Source: Micropterus salmoides (Eukaryota > Chordata > Actinopteri > Centrarchiformes > Centrarchidae). From it: a stretch of DNA of 64,000 bases. Within the stretch, counting starts at the first letter, position 1; each line of letters begins with the position of its first letter. A program made the position numbers and the translations under genes. The notes below the pieces were generated by a model. The model made no database searches, was not told the DNA's origin, and saw only the letters and a program-made list of their open reading frames with translations. The stretch spans positions 21,309,000 to 21,372,999 of the forward strand of contig NW_024040040.1 of NCBI RefSeq assembly GCF_014851395.1, in the 5' to 3' direction. Shown here in pieces: positions 23,441-36,669 of the stretch.

Positions 23441-25345
23441 ATGCTCACATCCGGACCAAACTGTACATGTAGGATGAGAGTCCCGCCCTGAACACATGTA
23501 CATGCTGACATTCACCCACAGTCATAGCGCCACCTGCTGGAAACAGGAAGTGAATTTTAACGAAGCAGCCCCCGCCGCACGTTTTACCTACGTGCACGAA
23601 TTTTCTGTGGTACGTGTATCTTGTCCAGACGCACAAAAAAGTCTCTTGGAGCCATAGCCTAAACCCAACAGGAAGTCGGCCATTTTGAATTTTACGTCAA
23701 ATTTTGGATGATTTACACACTTCGTACTTTAACGAACTCCTCCTAGGGATTTAGTCCGACCGACCTCAAATTTGTGCTGTGCCTTCTAAAGGCATTGAAG
23801 ATGAAAAGTTGTGCTATTTGCAAGTTTTCGTCAATGGGCGTGTCCGTGGCGTGGCGTCAAAGATCAACTCTTCGCCATGACACGGAAGTTGTCGTAACTT
23901 CAGTGTACATGCTCACATCTGGACCAAACTGTACATGTAGGATGAGAGTCCCGCCCTGAACACATGTACATGCTGACATTCACAGACAGTCATAGCGCCA
24001 CCTGCTGGCAACAGGAAGTGACTTTTAACGAAGCAGCCCCCGCCGCACGTTTTACCTACGTGCACGAATTTTCTGTGGTACGTGTATCTTGTCCAGACGC
24101 ACAAAAAAGCCTCTTGGAGCGATGCCCTAAAATCAACAGGAAGTAGGCCATTTTGAATTTTACGTCAAATTTTGGATGATTTACACACTTCGTACTTTAA
24201 CGAACTCCTCCTAGGGATTTAGTCCGACCGACTTCAAATTTGTGCTGTGCCTTCTAAAGGCATTGAAGATGAAAAGTTGTGCTATTTGCGAGTTTTCGTC
24301 AATGGGCGTGTCCGTGGCGTGGCGTCAAAGATCAGCTCTTCGCCATGACACGGAAGTTGTCGTAACTTCAGTGTACATGCTCACATCTGGACCAAACTGT
24401 ACATGTAGGATGAGAGTCCCGCCCTGAACACATGTACATGCTGACATTCACCCACAGTCATAGCGCCACCTGCTGGCAACAGGAAGTGAATTTTAACGAA
24501 GCAGCCCCCGCCGCACGTTTTACCTACGTGCACGAATTTTCTGTGGTACGTGTATCTTGTCCAGACGCACAAAAAAGTCTCTTGGAGCCATAGCCTAAAC
24601 CCAACAGGAAGTCGGCCATTTTGAATTTTACGTCAAATTTTGGATGATTTACACACTTCGTACTTTAACGAACTCCTCCTAGGGATTTAGTCCGACCGAC
24701 CTCAAATTTGTGCTGTGCCTTCTAAAGGCATTGAAGATGAAAAGTTGTGCTATTTGCAAGTTTTCGTCAATGGGCGTGTCCGTGGCGTGGCGTCAAAGAT
24801 CAACTCTTCGCCATGACACGGAAGTTGTCGTAACTTCAGTGTACATGCTCACATCTGGACCAAACTGTACATGTAGGATGAGAGTCCCGCCCTGAACACA
24901 TGTACATGCTGACATTCACAGACAGTCATAGCGCCACCTGCTGGCAACAGGAAGTGACTTTTAACGAAGCAGCCCCCGCCGCACGTTTTACCTACGTGCA
25001 CGAATTTTCTGTGGTACGTGTATCTTGTCCAGACGCACAAAAAAGCCTCTTGGAGCGATGCCCTAAAATCAACAGGAAGTAGGCCATTTTGAATTTTACG
25101 TCAAATTTTGGATGATTTACACACTTCGTACTTTAACGAACTCCTCCTAGGGATTTAGTCCGACCGACTTCAAATTTGTGCTGTGCCTTCTAAAGGCATT
25201 GAAGATGAAAAGTTGTGCTATTTGCGAGTTTTCGTCAATGGGTGTGTCCGTGGCGTGGCGTCAGAGATCAAGTCTTCGCCATGACACAGGAAGTTGTTGT
25301 AACTTCAGTGTACATGCTCACATCTGAACCAAACTTTACGTGCTT
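23441..25345 (+). repeat. Tandem ~468-bp M2 array, four monomers
   Basis: Period exactly 468 for three steps: the 14-mer site starts at 23527, 23995, 24463 and 24931. Monomers 1 and 3, and 2 and 4, look most alike (cccacagtcat versus cagacagtcat), suggesting the array grew as dimers. Confidence 0.9.
23527..24944 (-). promoter_or_regulatory. Four CTCF-like core sites, minus strand
   Basis: CCAGCAGGTGGCGC on the minus strand at 23527-23540, 23995-24008, 24463-24476 and 24931-24944. Fits the vertebrate CTCF core CCASYAGRKGGCRS at all 14 positions. Binding is not shown. Confidence 0.5.
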
Positions 25346-26399
25346 GATAACTCTCCCACCCCGTTATGGAGGACCGATCCTGACACAGTCAGAAATAAAT
25401 ACAGAAATAAATAAATGCTCAATAAATAAATAAGCATCCAATTAAATACACAAAAAAATAAAGTAAATAAATAAATGTAGGTAGTAATTAAATTATACAA
25501 GGAGACATAAATGTATATATTTTAATTAGTGCCTTTACTATTCACCTTTGTTATAATTACCTTATTTGTTTATTCAACTTTATTTATTACAAATTTTTTT
25601 AATGTATTTATTTATGTGTGTGTTTTAATATTTTTGTCTGTTTTATTCTTCCTTTGTATTTATTTACCTTATTTATTTTCACCCATGGTATTTATTTCTG
25701 CCTGTCTTTTTAAATTTTTGTATGCATTTCTGCCTCATTATGCAAATGAGGAGGGGCTGTGTCTCAAGGGGTCATCTTCTCTGCTATTGGTGGACCAGTC
25801 AGACAGGAGAGCTCCTACTCTGCCTGCAGACATCAACGATCTTGCCCCTCACACAGTCAGATGGCTTCCTTCAGTGCGCTGAGGTGTTTAACAACTCTGA
25901 AGACAATACTACCAGCAATGTCTTCCTTCTCTTTTCACGTAGACGCTCCGACAGACGTGCTTTCAGTTTGCTGCATGCATGGACACAGAACTGCGGTACA
26001 GCACACAGTAACGATGAAATGTGTGCTGTTCTCACATTCTTCCTCTGTATGTACACATAAACAACAAGGCAGGGAAATATAAAAGGAATTTATTTTATTG
26101 TTTGGGTACATTATTGTTCAGTGTACATGCTCACATCTGAAACAAACTTTACGTGCTTGATAACTCTCCCACCCCGCAGACATCTACACGCCAACACGAT
26201 TTATATTCATAGCGGCAAGTGCTATGTAGCTCCACATAGGGGACACAGGAAGTGACATATAACACCTTCATGCGGCGTCATAACCGCGTAGCAAATTCAC
26301 AGCCGCACCGGCAGAGCTCCAGAATATGCAACTCGGCCGGCTCACACGCGGACGCGCTTATAAGTGCGAGGGCCCGCCCAACGCTGCTTGCAGCTTTAA

Positions 26400-27104
26400 T
26401 TACTTTATATTTTGTGTATTTAATTGGATGCTTATTTATTTATGAGCATTTATTTATTTCTGTGTCAGGATCGGTCCTCCATAGCGGGGTGGGAGAGTTA
26501 TAAAGCACATAAAGTTTGGTTCAGATGTGAGCATGTACACTGAAGTTACAACAACTTCCTGTGTCATGGCGAAGACTTGATCTTTGACGCCACGCCACGG
26601 ACACACCCATTGACGAAAACTCGCAAATAGCACAACTTTTCATCTTCAATGCCTTTAGAAGCACAGCACAAATTTGAAGTCGTGTGGACTAAATCCCTAG
26701 GAGGAGTTCGTTAAAGTACGAAGTGTGTAAATCGACCAAAATTTGACGTAAATTCAAAATAGCCGACTTCCTGTTGGTTTTAGGGCATCGCTCCAAGAGG
26801 CTTTTTTGTGCGCTTCTGGACAAGATACACGTACCACAGACAATTCGTGCATAGGTGAAACGTGCGGCGGGGGCTGCTTCGTTAAAAGTCACATCTACCA
26901 CACCAATACCGATTTATATCATAGCGGCAAGTGCTATGTCTCCACATAGGGGACACAGGAAGTGACATATAGCCCTTCATGCGGCATCGGAACGCGTAGA
27001 AATTCACAGCCGCACGGCAGAGCTCCAGAATATGCAACTCGGCTGGCTCACGCGCGGACGCGCTACAAGTGCGAGGGCCCGCCCAACGCTGCTTGCAGCT
27101 TTAA
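26400..27104. mobile_element. Rearranged MEGA fragments (minus M2 joined to plus tail)
   Basis: 26400 to about 26892 is a minus-oriented piece (edge of U plus most of one M2). It breaks off just before the CTCF-like site and joins a plus-oriented tail (26893-27104). Small single-base deletions are common here. Confidence 0.7.
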
Positions 27105-30100
27105 TTAGGGCCGGAGCACGACCGTGCGAGTCCCTATTGAATTTGCTCGGATTATTATTATATATTTTTTAGGGCCCGAGCACGACCTGTGAGGTCCCTA
27201 TTGAATTTGCTAAGATTTTCTTTTTTCTGCAAAGTAGGCTCAACTGACATGGCCTAAACATACTCGAAAACTCACCAAAATTTGCAAACATGTCAGAACC
27301 GGTGAAAAATTTCGTATTCTACAAGTTTCGCACATGGGCGTGGCAAAATGACTCGCTACCGCCACCTAGAAAATTGGAAAAGATTAGCCCCTCGTTCACA
27401 TTCAACCTAAATGTACGAAATTTTCTGGAGACATGTATCATATCAAGACGCACAAAAAAGCCTCAAGAACCCATAGCCTAAAGTCAACAGGAAGTCGGCC
27501 ATTTTGAATTTTACGGCCATTTTTGGATGATTACACACTTCGTACTTTAACGAACTCCTCATAGGGATTTAGTCCGACCGACGTCAAATTTCTGCTGTGC
27601 CTTCTAAAGGCATTGACGATGAAAAGTTGTGCTATTTGCGAGTTTTCGTCAATGGGCGTGTCCGTGGCGTGGCGTCAAAGATCAAGTCTTCGCCATGACA
27701 CAGGAATTGTCGTAACTTCAGTGTACATGCTCACATCTGGACCAAACTGTACATGTAGGATGAGAGTCCAGCCCTGAACACATGGACATGCCGACATTCA
27801 CCCACAGTCATAGCGCCACCTGCTGGCAAAGGAAGTGACTTTTAACGAAGCAGCCCCCCCGCACGTTTCACCTACGTGCACGAATTTTCTGCGGTACGTG
27901 TATCTTGTCCAGACGCACAAAAAAGTCTCTTGGAGCCATAGCCTAAACCCAACAGGAAGTCGGCCATTTTGAATTTTACGTCAAATTTTGGATGATTTAC
28001 ACACTTCGTACTTTAACGAACTCCTCCTAGGATTTAGTCCGACCGACTCAAATTTCTGTTGTGCCTTCTAAAGGCATTGAAGATGAAAGTTGTGCTATTT
28101 GCAAGTTTTCGTCAATGGGCGTGTCCGTGGCGTGGCGTCAAAGATCACTCTTCGCCATGACACAGGAATTGTCGTAACTTCAGTGTACATGCTCACATCT
28201 GCCAAACTGTACATGTAGGATGAGAGTCCCGCCCTGAACACATGTACATGCTGACATTCCCCACAGTCATAGCGCCACCTGCTGGCAACAGGAAGTGACT
28301 TTTAACGAAGCAGCCCCCGCCGCACGTTTCACCTACGTGCACGAATTTTCTGTGGTACGTGTATCTTGTCCAGACGCACAAAAAAGCCTCTTGGAGCGAT
28401 GCCCTAAACAACAGGAAGTCGGCCATTTTGAATTTTACGTCAAATTTTGGATGATTTACACACTTCGTACTTTAACGAACTCCTCCTAGGGATTTAGTCC
28501 GACCGACTTCAAATTTGTGCTGTGCCTTCTAAAGGCATTGAAGATGAAAAGTTGTGCTATTTGCGAGTTTTCGTCAATGGGTGTGTCCGTGGCGTGGCGT
28601 CAGAGATCAAGTCTTCGCCATGACACAGGAAGTTGTTGTAACTTCAGTGTACATGCTCACATCTGAACCAAACTTTACGTGCTTGATAACTCTCCCACCC
28701 CGTATGGAGGACCGATCCTGACACAGCAGAAATAAATACAGAAATAAATAATGCTCAATAAATAAATAAGCATCCAATTAAATACACAAAAAAATAAAGT
28801 AAATAAATAAATGTAGGTAGTAATTAAATTATACAAGGAGACATAAATGTATATATTTTAATTAGTGCCTTTACTTATTCACCTTTGTTATAATTACCTT
28901 ATTTGTTTATTCAACTTTATTTATTACTAATTTTTTTAATGTATTTATTTATGTGTGTTTTAATATTTTTGTCTGTTTTATTCTTCCTTTGTATTTATTT
29001 ACCTTATTTATTTTCACCCATGGTATTTATTTCTGCCTGTCTTTTTAAATTTTTGTATGCATTTCTGCCTCATTATGCAAATGAGGAGGGGCTGTGTCTC
29101 AAGGGGTCATCTTCTCTGCTATTGGTGGACCAGTCAGACAGGAGAGCTCCTACTCTGCCTGCAGACATCAACGATCTTGCCCCTCACACAGTCAGATGGC
29201 TTCCTTCAGTGCGCTGAGGTGTTTAACAACTCTGAAGACAATACTACCAGCAATGTCTTCCTTCTCTTTTCACGTAGACGCTCCGACAGACAGTGCTTTC
29301 AGTTTGCTGCATGCATGGACACAGAACTGCGGTATAGGGAGAAGCACACGGTCAGCTGGCTGCAGCTAAATCTGGAGTGCACTCGTATTCAATTCTGTAT
29401 GGTAAATTCAGTTTTAACGGAGCAGAGCGAGCTGACAGGCAGAGTTAGAGACTTTTTCTGTCCGTTTCTCTCTTTACAAAGACGCATGTTGCAGTCAGAG
29501 TCTTCTCTGAGAGCATGAAGTAGCATGCGAGCATACAACACAATTTATCAAATTACACAACGGATATACAGTATGAAAATAAGATTGATTGGATTATACT
29601 CACAGGAAGTATAAAACCTGTTACATGCGTAAACAGTAATGTCAGGGAAATTACTTTACTTAGATTTAAGTACTGCAGTTGTACATTTGAAATACCTTCC
29701 TACCTTTCTGATAGGAAGCCTTCTTGAGGTGGTATAAAACATTTCTTCTTATATTCTGATTTGAGTTGTGGACAACTATGACCACATGAATTAAAAAATT
29801 AAACATTTCACTGCCCAAGTCAGCTATAACACAAGTCTTGTTCATCAGACTACATGCTGTGGACAGATTTTGTCCCAGGATTTATTATGCATTTCTTCTT
29901 CTTCGTTGCATGATTTAGAATAATAAGGTGAGAAATGGGTCTATTCTGAGTTCATCCTGCACTGCAGCAGCTAATAAAGTCCATTTAATCCCAAAAACGC
30001 TTTTCTTTTAGGCAGGCTGGAGCAGAAAACAACTCACCTTTCTCAAGTTGTACAGTAATGTCACATGTGTATGAAGGTGGATCAAACAGCTAATCTTAAA

Positions 30101-30670
30101 TGTCAAAGTAGAGAGGAGCCTAGTAGGCCTATTTATTTTCATTCATTACACAATATGAATAAGCTATGCAGACAGTTGTAAAGAAAGAACATCTTTTTCT
30201 TCTGTTCTCTACTTGTTATAGTTACACAGTATTAGGGGTGTGGGCTGTATTAAAAGTATCCACTGTTCTCCCATGCTCTAACACACAGTAACGATGAAAT
30301 GTGTGCTGTTCTCACATTCTTCCTCTGTATGTACACATAAACAACAAGGCAGGGAAATATAAAAGGAATTTATTTTATTGTTTGGGTACATTATTGTTCA
30401 GTGTACATGCTCACATCTGAAACAAACTTTACGTGCTTGATAACTCTCCCACCCCGCAGACATCTACACGTCAATACCGATTTATATTCATAGCGGCAAG
30501 TGCTATGTAGCTCCACATAGGGGACACAGGAAGTGACATATAGCACCTTCATGCGGCGTCGGAACCGCGTAGGAAATTCACAGCCGCACCGGCAGAGCTC
30601 CAGAATATGCAACTCGGCCGGCTCACACGCGGACGCGCTACAAGTGCGAGGCCCGCCCGCTGCTTGCAGC
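27105..30670 (+). mobile_element. MEGA copy 4 (two H, M1, two M2, long U, tail)
   Basis: Two H units (27105, about 27170), M1, M2 monomers with CTCF-like sites at 27813-27826 and 28272-28285 (minus strand), long U (about 28705-30400, octamer at 29075-29082) and a tail whose last bases are lost at the junction with copy 5. Confidence 0.85.
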
Positions 30671-32772
30671 CGCCCGAGCACGACCTGCGAGGTCCCTATT
30701 GAATTGCTTTATTTTTTTTTTTTTTTTTTTTTTTTTCTGCAAAGTAGGCCCAAATGACATGGCCTAAACATACTCGAAAACTCACCAAAATTTGCAAACA
30801 TGTCAGAACCGGTGAAAAATTTCGTATTCTACAAGTTTCGCACATGGGCGTGGCAAAATGACTCGCTAGCGCCACCTAGAAAATTGGAAATGATTAGCCC
30901 CTCGTTCACGTTCAACCTACATGTACGAAATTTTCTGGGGACATGTATCGTATCAAGACGCACAAAAAAGCCTCAAGAACCCATAGCCTAAAGTCAACAG
31001 GAAGTCGGCCATTTTGAATTTTATGGCCATTTTTGGATGATTTACACACTTCGTACTTTAACGAACTCCTCCTAGGGATTTAGTCGGATCGACGTCAAAT
31101 TTCTGCTGTGCCTTCTAAAGGCATTGACGATGAAAAGTTGTGCTATTTGCGAGTTTTCGTCAATGGGCGTGTCCGTGGCGTCGATGATTCGCAATGAAAC
31201 AGGAAGTTGTTGTAACTTCAGTGTACATGCTCACATCTGGACCAAACTGTACATGTAGGATGAGAGTCCCGCCCTGAACACATGTACATGCCGACATTCA
31301 CCCACAGTCATAGCGCCACCTGCTGGCAACAGAAAGTGACCTTTAACGAAGCAGCCCCCGCCGCACGTTTCACCTACGTGCACGAATTTTCTGTGGTACG
31401 TGTATCTTGTCCAGACGCACAAAAAAGCTCTTGGAGCCATAGCCTAAACAACAGGAAGTCGGCCATTTTGAATTTTACGTCAAATTTTGGATGATTTACA
31501 CACTTCGTACTTTAACGAACTCCTCCTAGGGATTTAGTCCGACCGACCTCAAATTTGTGCTGTGCCTTCTAAAGGCATTGAAGATGAAAAGTTGTGCTAT
31601 TTGCAAGTTTTCGTCAATGGGCGTGTCCGTGGCGTGGCGTCAAAGATCAGCTCTTCGCCATGACACGGAAGTTGTCGTAACTTCAGTGTACATGCTCACA
31701 TCTGGACCAAACTGTACATGTAGGATGAGAGTCCCGCCCTGAACACATGTACATGCTGACATTCACCCACAGTCATAGCGCCACCTGCTGGCAACAGGAA
31801 GTGACTTTTAACGAAGCAGCCCCCGCCGCACGTTTTACCTACGTGCACGAATTTTCTGTGGTACGTGTATCTTGTCCAGACGCACAAAAAAGCCTCTTGG
31901 AGCGATGCCTAAAATCAACAGGAAGTCGGCCATTTTGAATTTTACGTCAAATTTTGGATGATTTACACACTTCGTACTTTAACGAACTCCTCCTAGGGAT
32001 TTAGTCCGACCGACCTCAAATTTGTGCTGTGCCTTCTAAAGGCATTGAAGATGAAAAGTTGTGCTATTTGCAAGTTTTCGTCAATGGGCGTGTCCGTGGC
32101 GTGGCGTCAAAGATCAGCTCTTCGCCATGACACGGAAGTTGTCGTAACTTCAGTGTACATGCTCACATCTGGACCAAACTGTACATGTAGGATGAGAGTC
32201 CCGCCCTGAACACATGTACATGCTGACATTCACAGACAGTCATAGCGCCACCTGCTGGCAACAGGAAGTGACTTTTAACGAAGCAGCCCCCGCCGCACGT
32301 TTTACCTACGTGCACGAATTTTCTGTGGTACGTGTATCTTGTCCAGACGCACAAAAAAGCCTCTTGGAGCGATGCCCTAAAATCAACAGGAAGTCGGCCA
32401 TTTTGAATTTTACGTCAAATTTTGGATGATTTACACACTTCGTACTTTAACGAACTCCTCCTAGGGATTTAGTCCGACCGACTTCAAATTTGTGCTGTGC
32501 CTTCTAAAGGCATTGAAGATGAAAAGTTGTGCTATTTGCGAGTTTTCGTCAATGGGTGTGTCCGTGGCGTGGCGTCAGAGATCAAGTCTTCGCCATGACA
32601 CAGGAAGTTGTTGTAACTTCAGTGTACATGCTCACATCTGAACCAAACTTTACGTGCTTGATAACTCTCCCACCCCGCTATGGAGGACCGATCCTGACAC
32701 AGTCAGAAATAAATACAGAAATAAATAAGTGCTCAATAAATACATAAGCATCCAATTAAATACACAAAAAAA
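30671..32772 (+). mobile_element. MEGA copy 5 (H, M1, three M2, start of U)
   Basis: H, T tract (30713-30737), M1, then M2 monomers with CTCF-like sites at 31313, 31778 and 32245 (minus strand). It is truncated about 90 bp into U and joined to inverted copy 6 at 32773. Confidence 0.85.
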
Positions 32773-35700
32773 TTAATGCTGCAAGCAGCGTTGGGCGGGC
32801 CCTCGCACTTGTAAGCGCGTCCGCGCGTGAGCCGGCCGAGTTGCATATTCTGGAGCTCTGCCGGTGCGGCTGTGAATTTGCTACGCGGTTATGACGCCGC
32901 ATGAAGGTGTTATATGTCACTTCCTGTGTCCCCTATGTGGAGCTACATAGCACTTGCCGCTATGAATATAAATCGGTATTGACGTGTAGATGTCTGCGGG
33001 GTGGGAGAGTTATCAAGCACGTAAAGTTTGTTTCAGATGTGAGCATGTACACTGAACAATAATGTACCCAAACAATAAAATAAATTCCTTTTATATTTCC
33101 CTGCCTTGTTGTTTATGTGTACATACAGAGGAAGAATGTGAGAACAGCACACATTTCATCGTTACTGTGTGTTAGAGCATGGGAGAACAGTGGATACTTT
33201 TAATACAGCCCACACCCCTAATACTGTGTAACTATAACAAGTAGAGAACAGAAGAAAAAGATGTTCTTTCTTTACAACTGTCTGCATAGCTTATTCATAT
33301 TGTGTAATGAATGAAAATAAATAGGCCTACTAGGCTCCTCTCTACTTTGACATTTAAGATTAGCTTGTTTGATCCACCTTCATACACATGTGACATTACT
33401 GTACAACTTGAGAAAGGTGAGTTGTTTTCTGCTCCAGCCTGCCTAAAAGAAAAGCGTTTTTGGGATTAAATGGACTTTATTAGCTGCTGCAGTGCAGGAT
33501 GAACTCAGAACAGACCCATTTCTCACCTTATTATTCTAAATCATGCAACGAAGAAGAAGAAATGCATAATAAATCCTGGGACAAAATCTGTCCACAAATA
33601 CTGTACAGCATGTAGTCTGATGAACAAGACTTGTGTTATAGCTGACTTGGGCAGTGAAATGTTTAATTTTTTTAATTCATGTGGTCATAGTTGTCCACAA
33701 CTCAAATCAGAATATAAGAAGAAATGTTTTATACCACCTCAAGAAGGCTTCCTATCAGAAAGGTAGGAAGGTATTTCAAATGTACAACTGCAGTACTTAA
33801 ATCTAAGTAATTTCCCTGACATTTTTGTGTTACTTTACTTTTAATAGACCATGTAACAGGTTTTATACTTCCGTGAGTATAATCCAATCAATCTTATTTT
33901 CATACTGTATATCCGTTGTGTAATTTGATAAATTGTGTTGTATGTCGTGCTCGCATCTCAGAGAAGACTCTGACTGCAACATGCGTCTTTGTAAAGAGAG
34001 AAACGGACAGAAAAAGTCTCTAACTCTGCCTGTCAGCTCGCTCTGCTCCGTTAAAACTGAATTTACCATACAGAATTGAATACGAGTGCACTCCAGATTT
34101 AGCTGCAGCCAGCTGACCGTGTGCTTCTCCCTATACCGCAGTTCTGTGTCCATGCATGCAGCAAACTGAAAGCACTGTCTGTCGGAGCGTCTACGTGAAA
34201 AGAGAAGGAAGACATGGTGGTAGTGTCTTCAGAGTTGTTAAACACCTCAGCGCACTGAAGGAAGCCATCTGACTGTGTGAGGGGCAAGATCGTTGATGTC
34301 TGCAGGCAGAGAGTAGAGCTCTCCTGTCTGACTGGTCCACCAATAGCAGAGAAGATGACCCCTTGAGACACAGCCCCTCCTCATTTGCATAATGAGGCAG
34401 AAATGCATACAAAATTTAAAAAGGACAGGAGAAATAAAAGAGAAAGAAAATAAATAAGGTAAATACAAAGGAAGAATAAAACAGACAAAAATATTAAAAC
34501 ACACACATAAATAAATACATTAAAAAATTAGTAATAAATAAAGTTGAAGATTATAACGGAGAATAAATAAATAAGGTAATTATAACAAAGGTGAATAAGT
34601 AAAGGCACTAATTAAAAATATACATTATGTCTCCTTGTATAATTTAATTAATACCTACATTTATTTATTTACTTTATTTTTTGTGTATTTAATTGGATGC
34701 TTATTTATTTATTGAGCATTTATTTATTTCTGTATTTATTTCTGACTGTGTCAGGATCGGTCCTCCATAGCGGGGTGGGAGAGTTATCAAGCACGTAAAG
34801 TTTGGTTCAGATGTGAGCATGTACACGTAAGTTACAACAACTTCCTGTGTCATGGCGAAGACTTGATCTCTGACGCCACGCCACGGACACACCCATTGAC
34901 GAAAACTCGCAAATAGCACAACTTTTCATCTTCAATGCCTTTAGAAGGCACAGCACAAATTTGAAGTCGGTCGGACTAAATCCCTAGGAGGAGTTCGTTA
35001 AAGTACGAAGTGTGTAAATCATCCAAAATTTGACGTAAAATTCAAAATGGCCGACTTCCTGTTGATTTTAGGGCATCGCTTCAAGAGGCTTTTTTGTGCG
35101 TCTGGACAAGATACACGTACCACAGAAAATTCGTGCACGTAGGTGAAACGTGCGGCGGGGGCTGCTTCGTTAAAAGTCACTTCCTGTTGCCAGCAGGTGG
35201 CGCTATGACTGTGGGTGAATGTCGGCATGTACATGTGTTCAGGGCGGGACTCTCATCCTACATGTACACTTTGGTCCAGATGTGAGCATATACACTGAAG
35301 TTACGACAAATTCCTGTGTCATGGCGAAGACTTGATCTTTGACGCCACGCCACGGACACGCCCATTGACGAAAACTCCCAAATAGCACAACTTTTCATCT
35401 TCAATGCGTTTAGAAGGCACAGCAGAAATTTGAGGTCGGTCGGACTAAATCCCTAGGAGGAGTTCGTTAAAGTACGAAGTGTGTAAATCATCCAAAATTT
35501 GACGTAAAATTCAAAATGGCCGACTTCCTGTTGGGTTTAGGCTATGGCTCCAAGAGGCTTTTTTGTGCATCTGGACAAGATACACGTACCACAGAAAATT
35601 CGTGCACGTAGGTGAAACGTGTGGCGGGGGCTGCTTCGTTAAAGGTCACTTCCTGTTGCCAGCAGGTGGCGCTATGACTGTGGGTGAATGTCGGCATTTA

Positions 35701-36271
35701 CATGTGTTCAGGGCTGGACTCTCATCCTACATATACAGTTTGGTCCAGATGTGAGCATATACACTGAAGTTACGACAACTTCCTGTGTCATGGCGAAGAG
35801 TTGATCTTTGACGCCACGCCACAGACACGCCCATTGACGAAAACTCGCAAATAGCACAACTTTTCATCTTCAATGCCTTTAGAAGGCACAGCAGAAATTT
35901 GAGGTCGGTCAGACTAAATCCCTAGGAGGAGTTCGTTAAAGTACGAAGTGTGTAAATCATCCAAAAATGGCCGTAAAATTCAAAATGGCCGACTTCCTGT
36001 TGACTTTAGGGTATGGATTCTTGAGGCTTTTTTGTGCGTCTTGATATGATACATGTCCCCAGAAAATTTCGTGCATGTAGGTTGAACGTGAACGAGGGGC
36101 TAATTTTTTCCAATTTTCTAGGTAGCGCTAGCGAGTCATTTTGCCACGCCCATGTGCGAAACTTGTAGAATACGAAATTTTTCACCGGTTCTGTGCTCGG
36201 GCCCTAATAATAATCTGAGCAAATTCAATAGGGACCTCGCACGGTCGTGCTCGGGCCCTAAAAAAAAAAAA

Positions 36272-36304
<33 letters not shown>

Positions 36305-36414
36305 ATATATCTTAGCAAATTCAATAGGGACCTCGCACGGTCATGCTCGGGCCCTAAAAATATAATCTTAGCAAATTCAATAGGGACCTCACACGGTCGT
36401 GTTTGGGCCCAAAA
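32773..36414 (-). mobile_element. MEGA copy 6 (minus orientation, tail to H)
   Basis: Tail, long U (octamer 34383-34390), two M2 (CTCF-like sites at 35190-35203 and 35659-35672, plus strand), M1 and three H units with AT tracts (36272-36310). Its H end lies about 250 bp beyond the plcxd1 stop codon. Confidence 0.85.
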
Positions 36415-36426
36415 TATATAAAAGCA

Positions 36427-36432
36427 TTTATT
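36427..36432 (-). other. plcxd1: Candidate plcxd1 poly(A) signal
   Basis: AATAAA on the minus strand, 238 nt after the stop codon and next to the border of MEGA copy 6. It would give a short 3' UTR. Confidence 0.45.
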
Positions 36433-36669
36433 TATATAATGTATGAAAAGTATATACTCCAAAATAGCAACAGCTTATATAACATTTTTAACATCCATAC
36501 AAGAGATAAGAGTGAAACAATATGTAACATGTTCACATGATCAGACGTTTAAGAGGTAAAACAACTTTTCTGAGGGGGGAAAAAAAAGCAAACAGACTTC
36601 TTATATTTGATATGTTGGCTCTCCAGTCCAGTTGCTATGGGAACAGCCAGTGACACCTGAGAAAGATGC

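Larger units (their letters stand above)
22877..26399 (+). mobile_element. MEGA copy 3 (H, M1, four M2, short U, tail)
   Basis: One H unit, a T tract (about 22925-22955), M1 (22957-23440), four M2 monomers, a short U (about 25365-26120) and the tail ending GCAGCTTTAA. Complete in the family sense. Confidence 0.85.

Noticed and set aside
23445..24104. Recurring ~61-72 codon frames on both strands of every M2 monomer
   Set aside because: They repeat only because the monomers repeat. They exist on both strands at once, and small indels break them freely.
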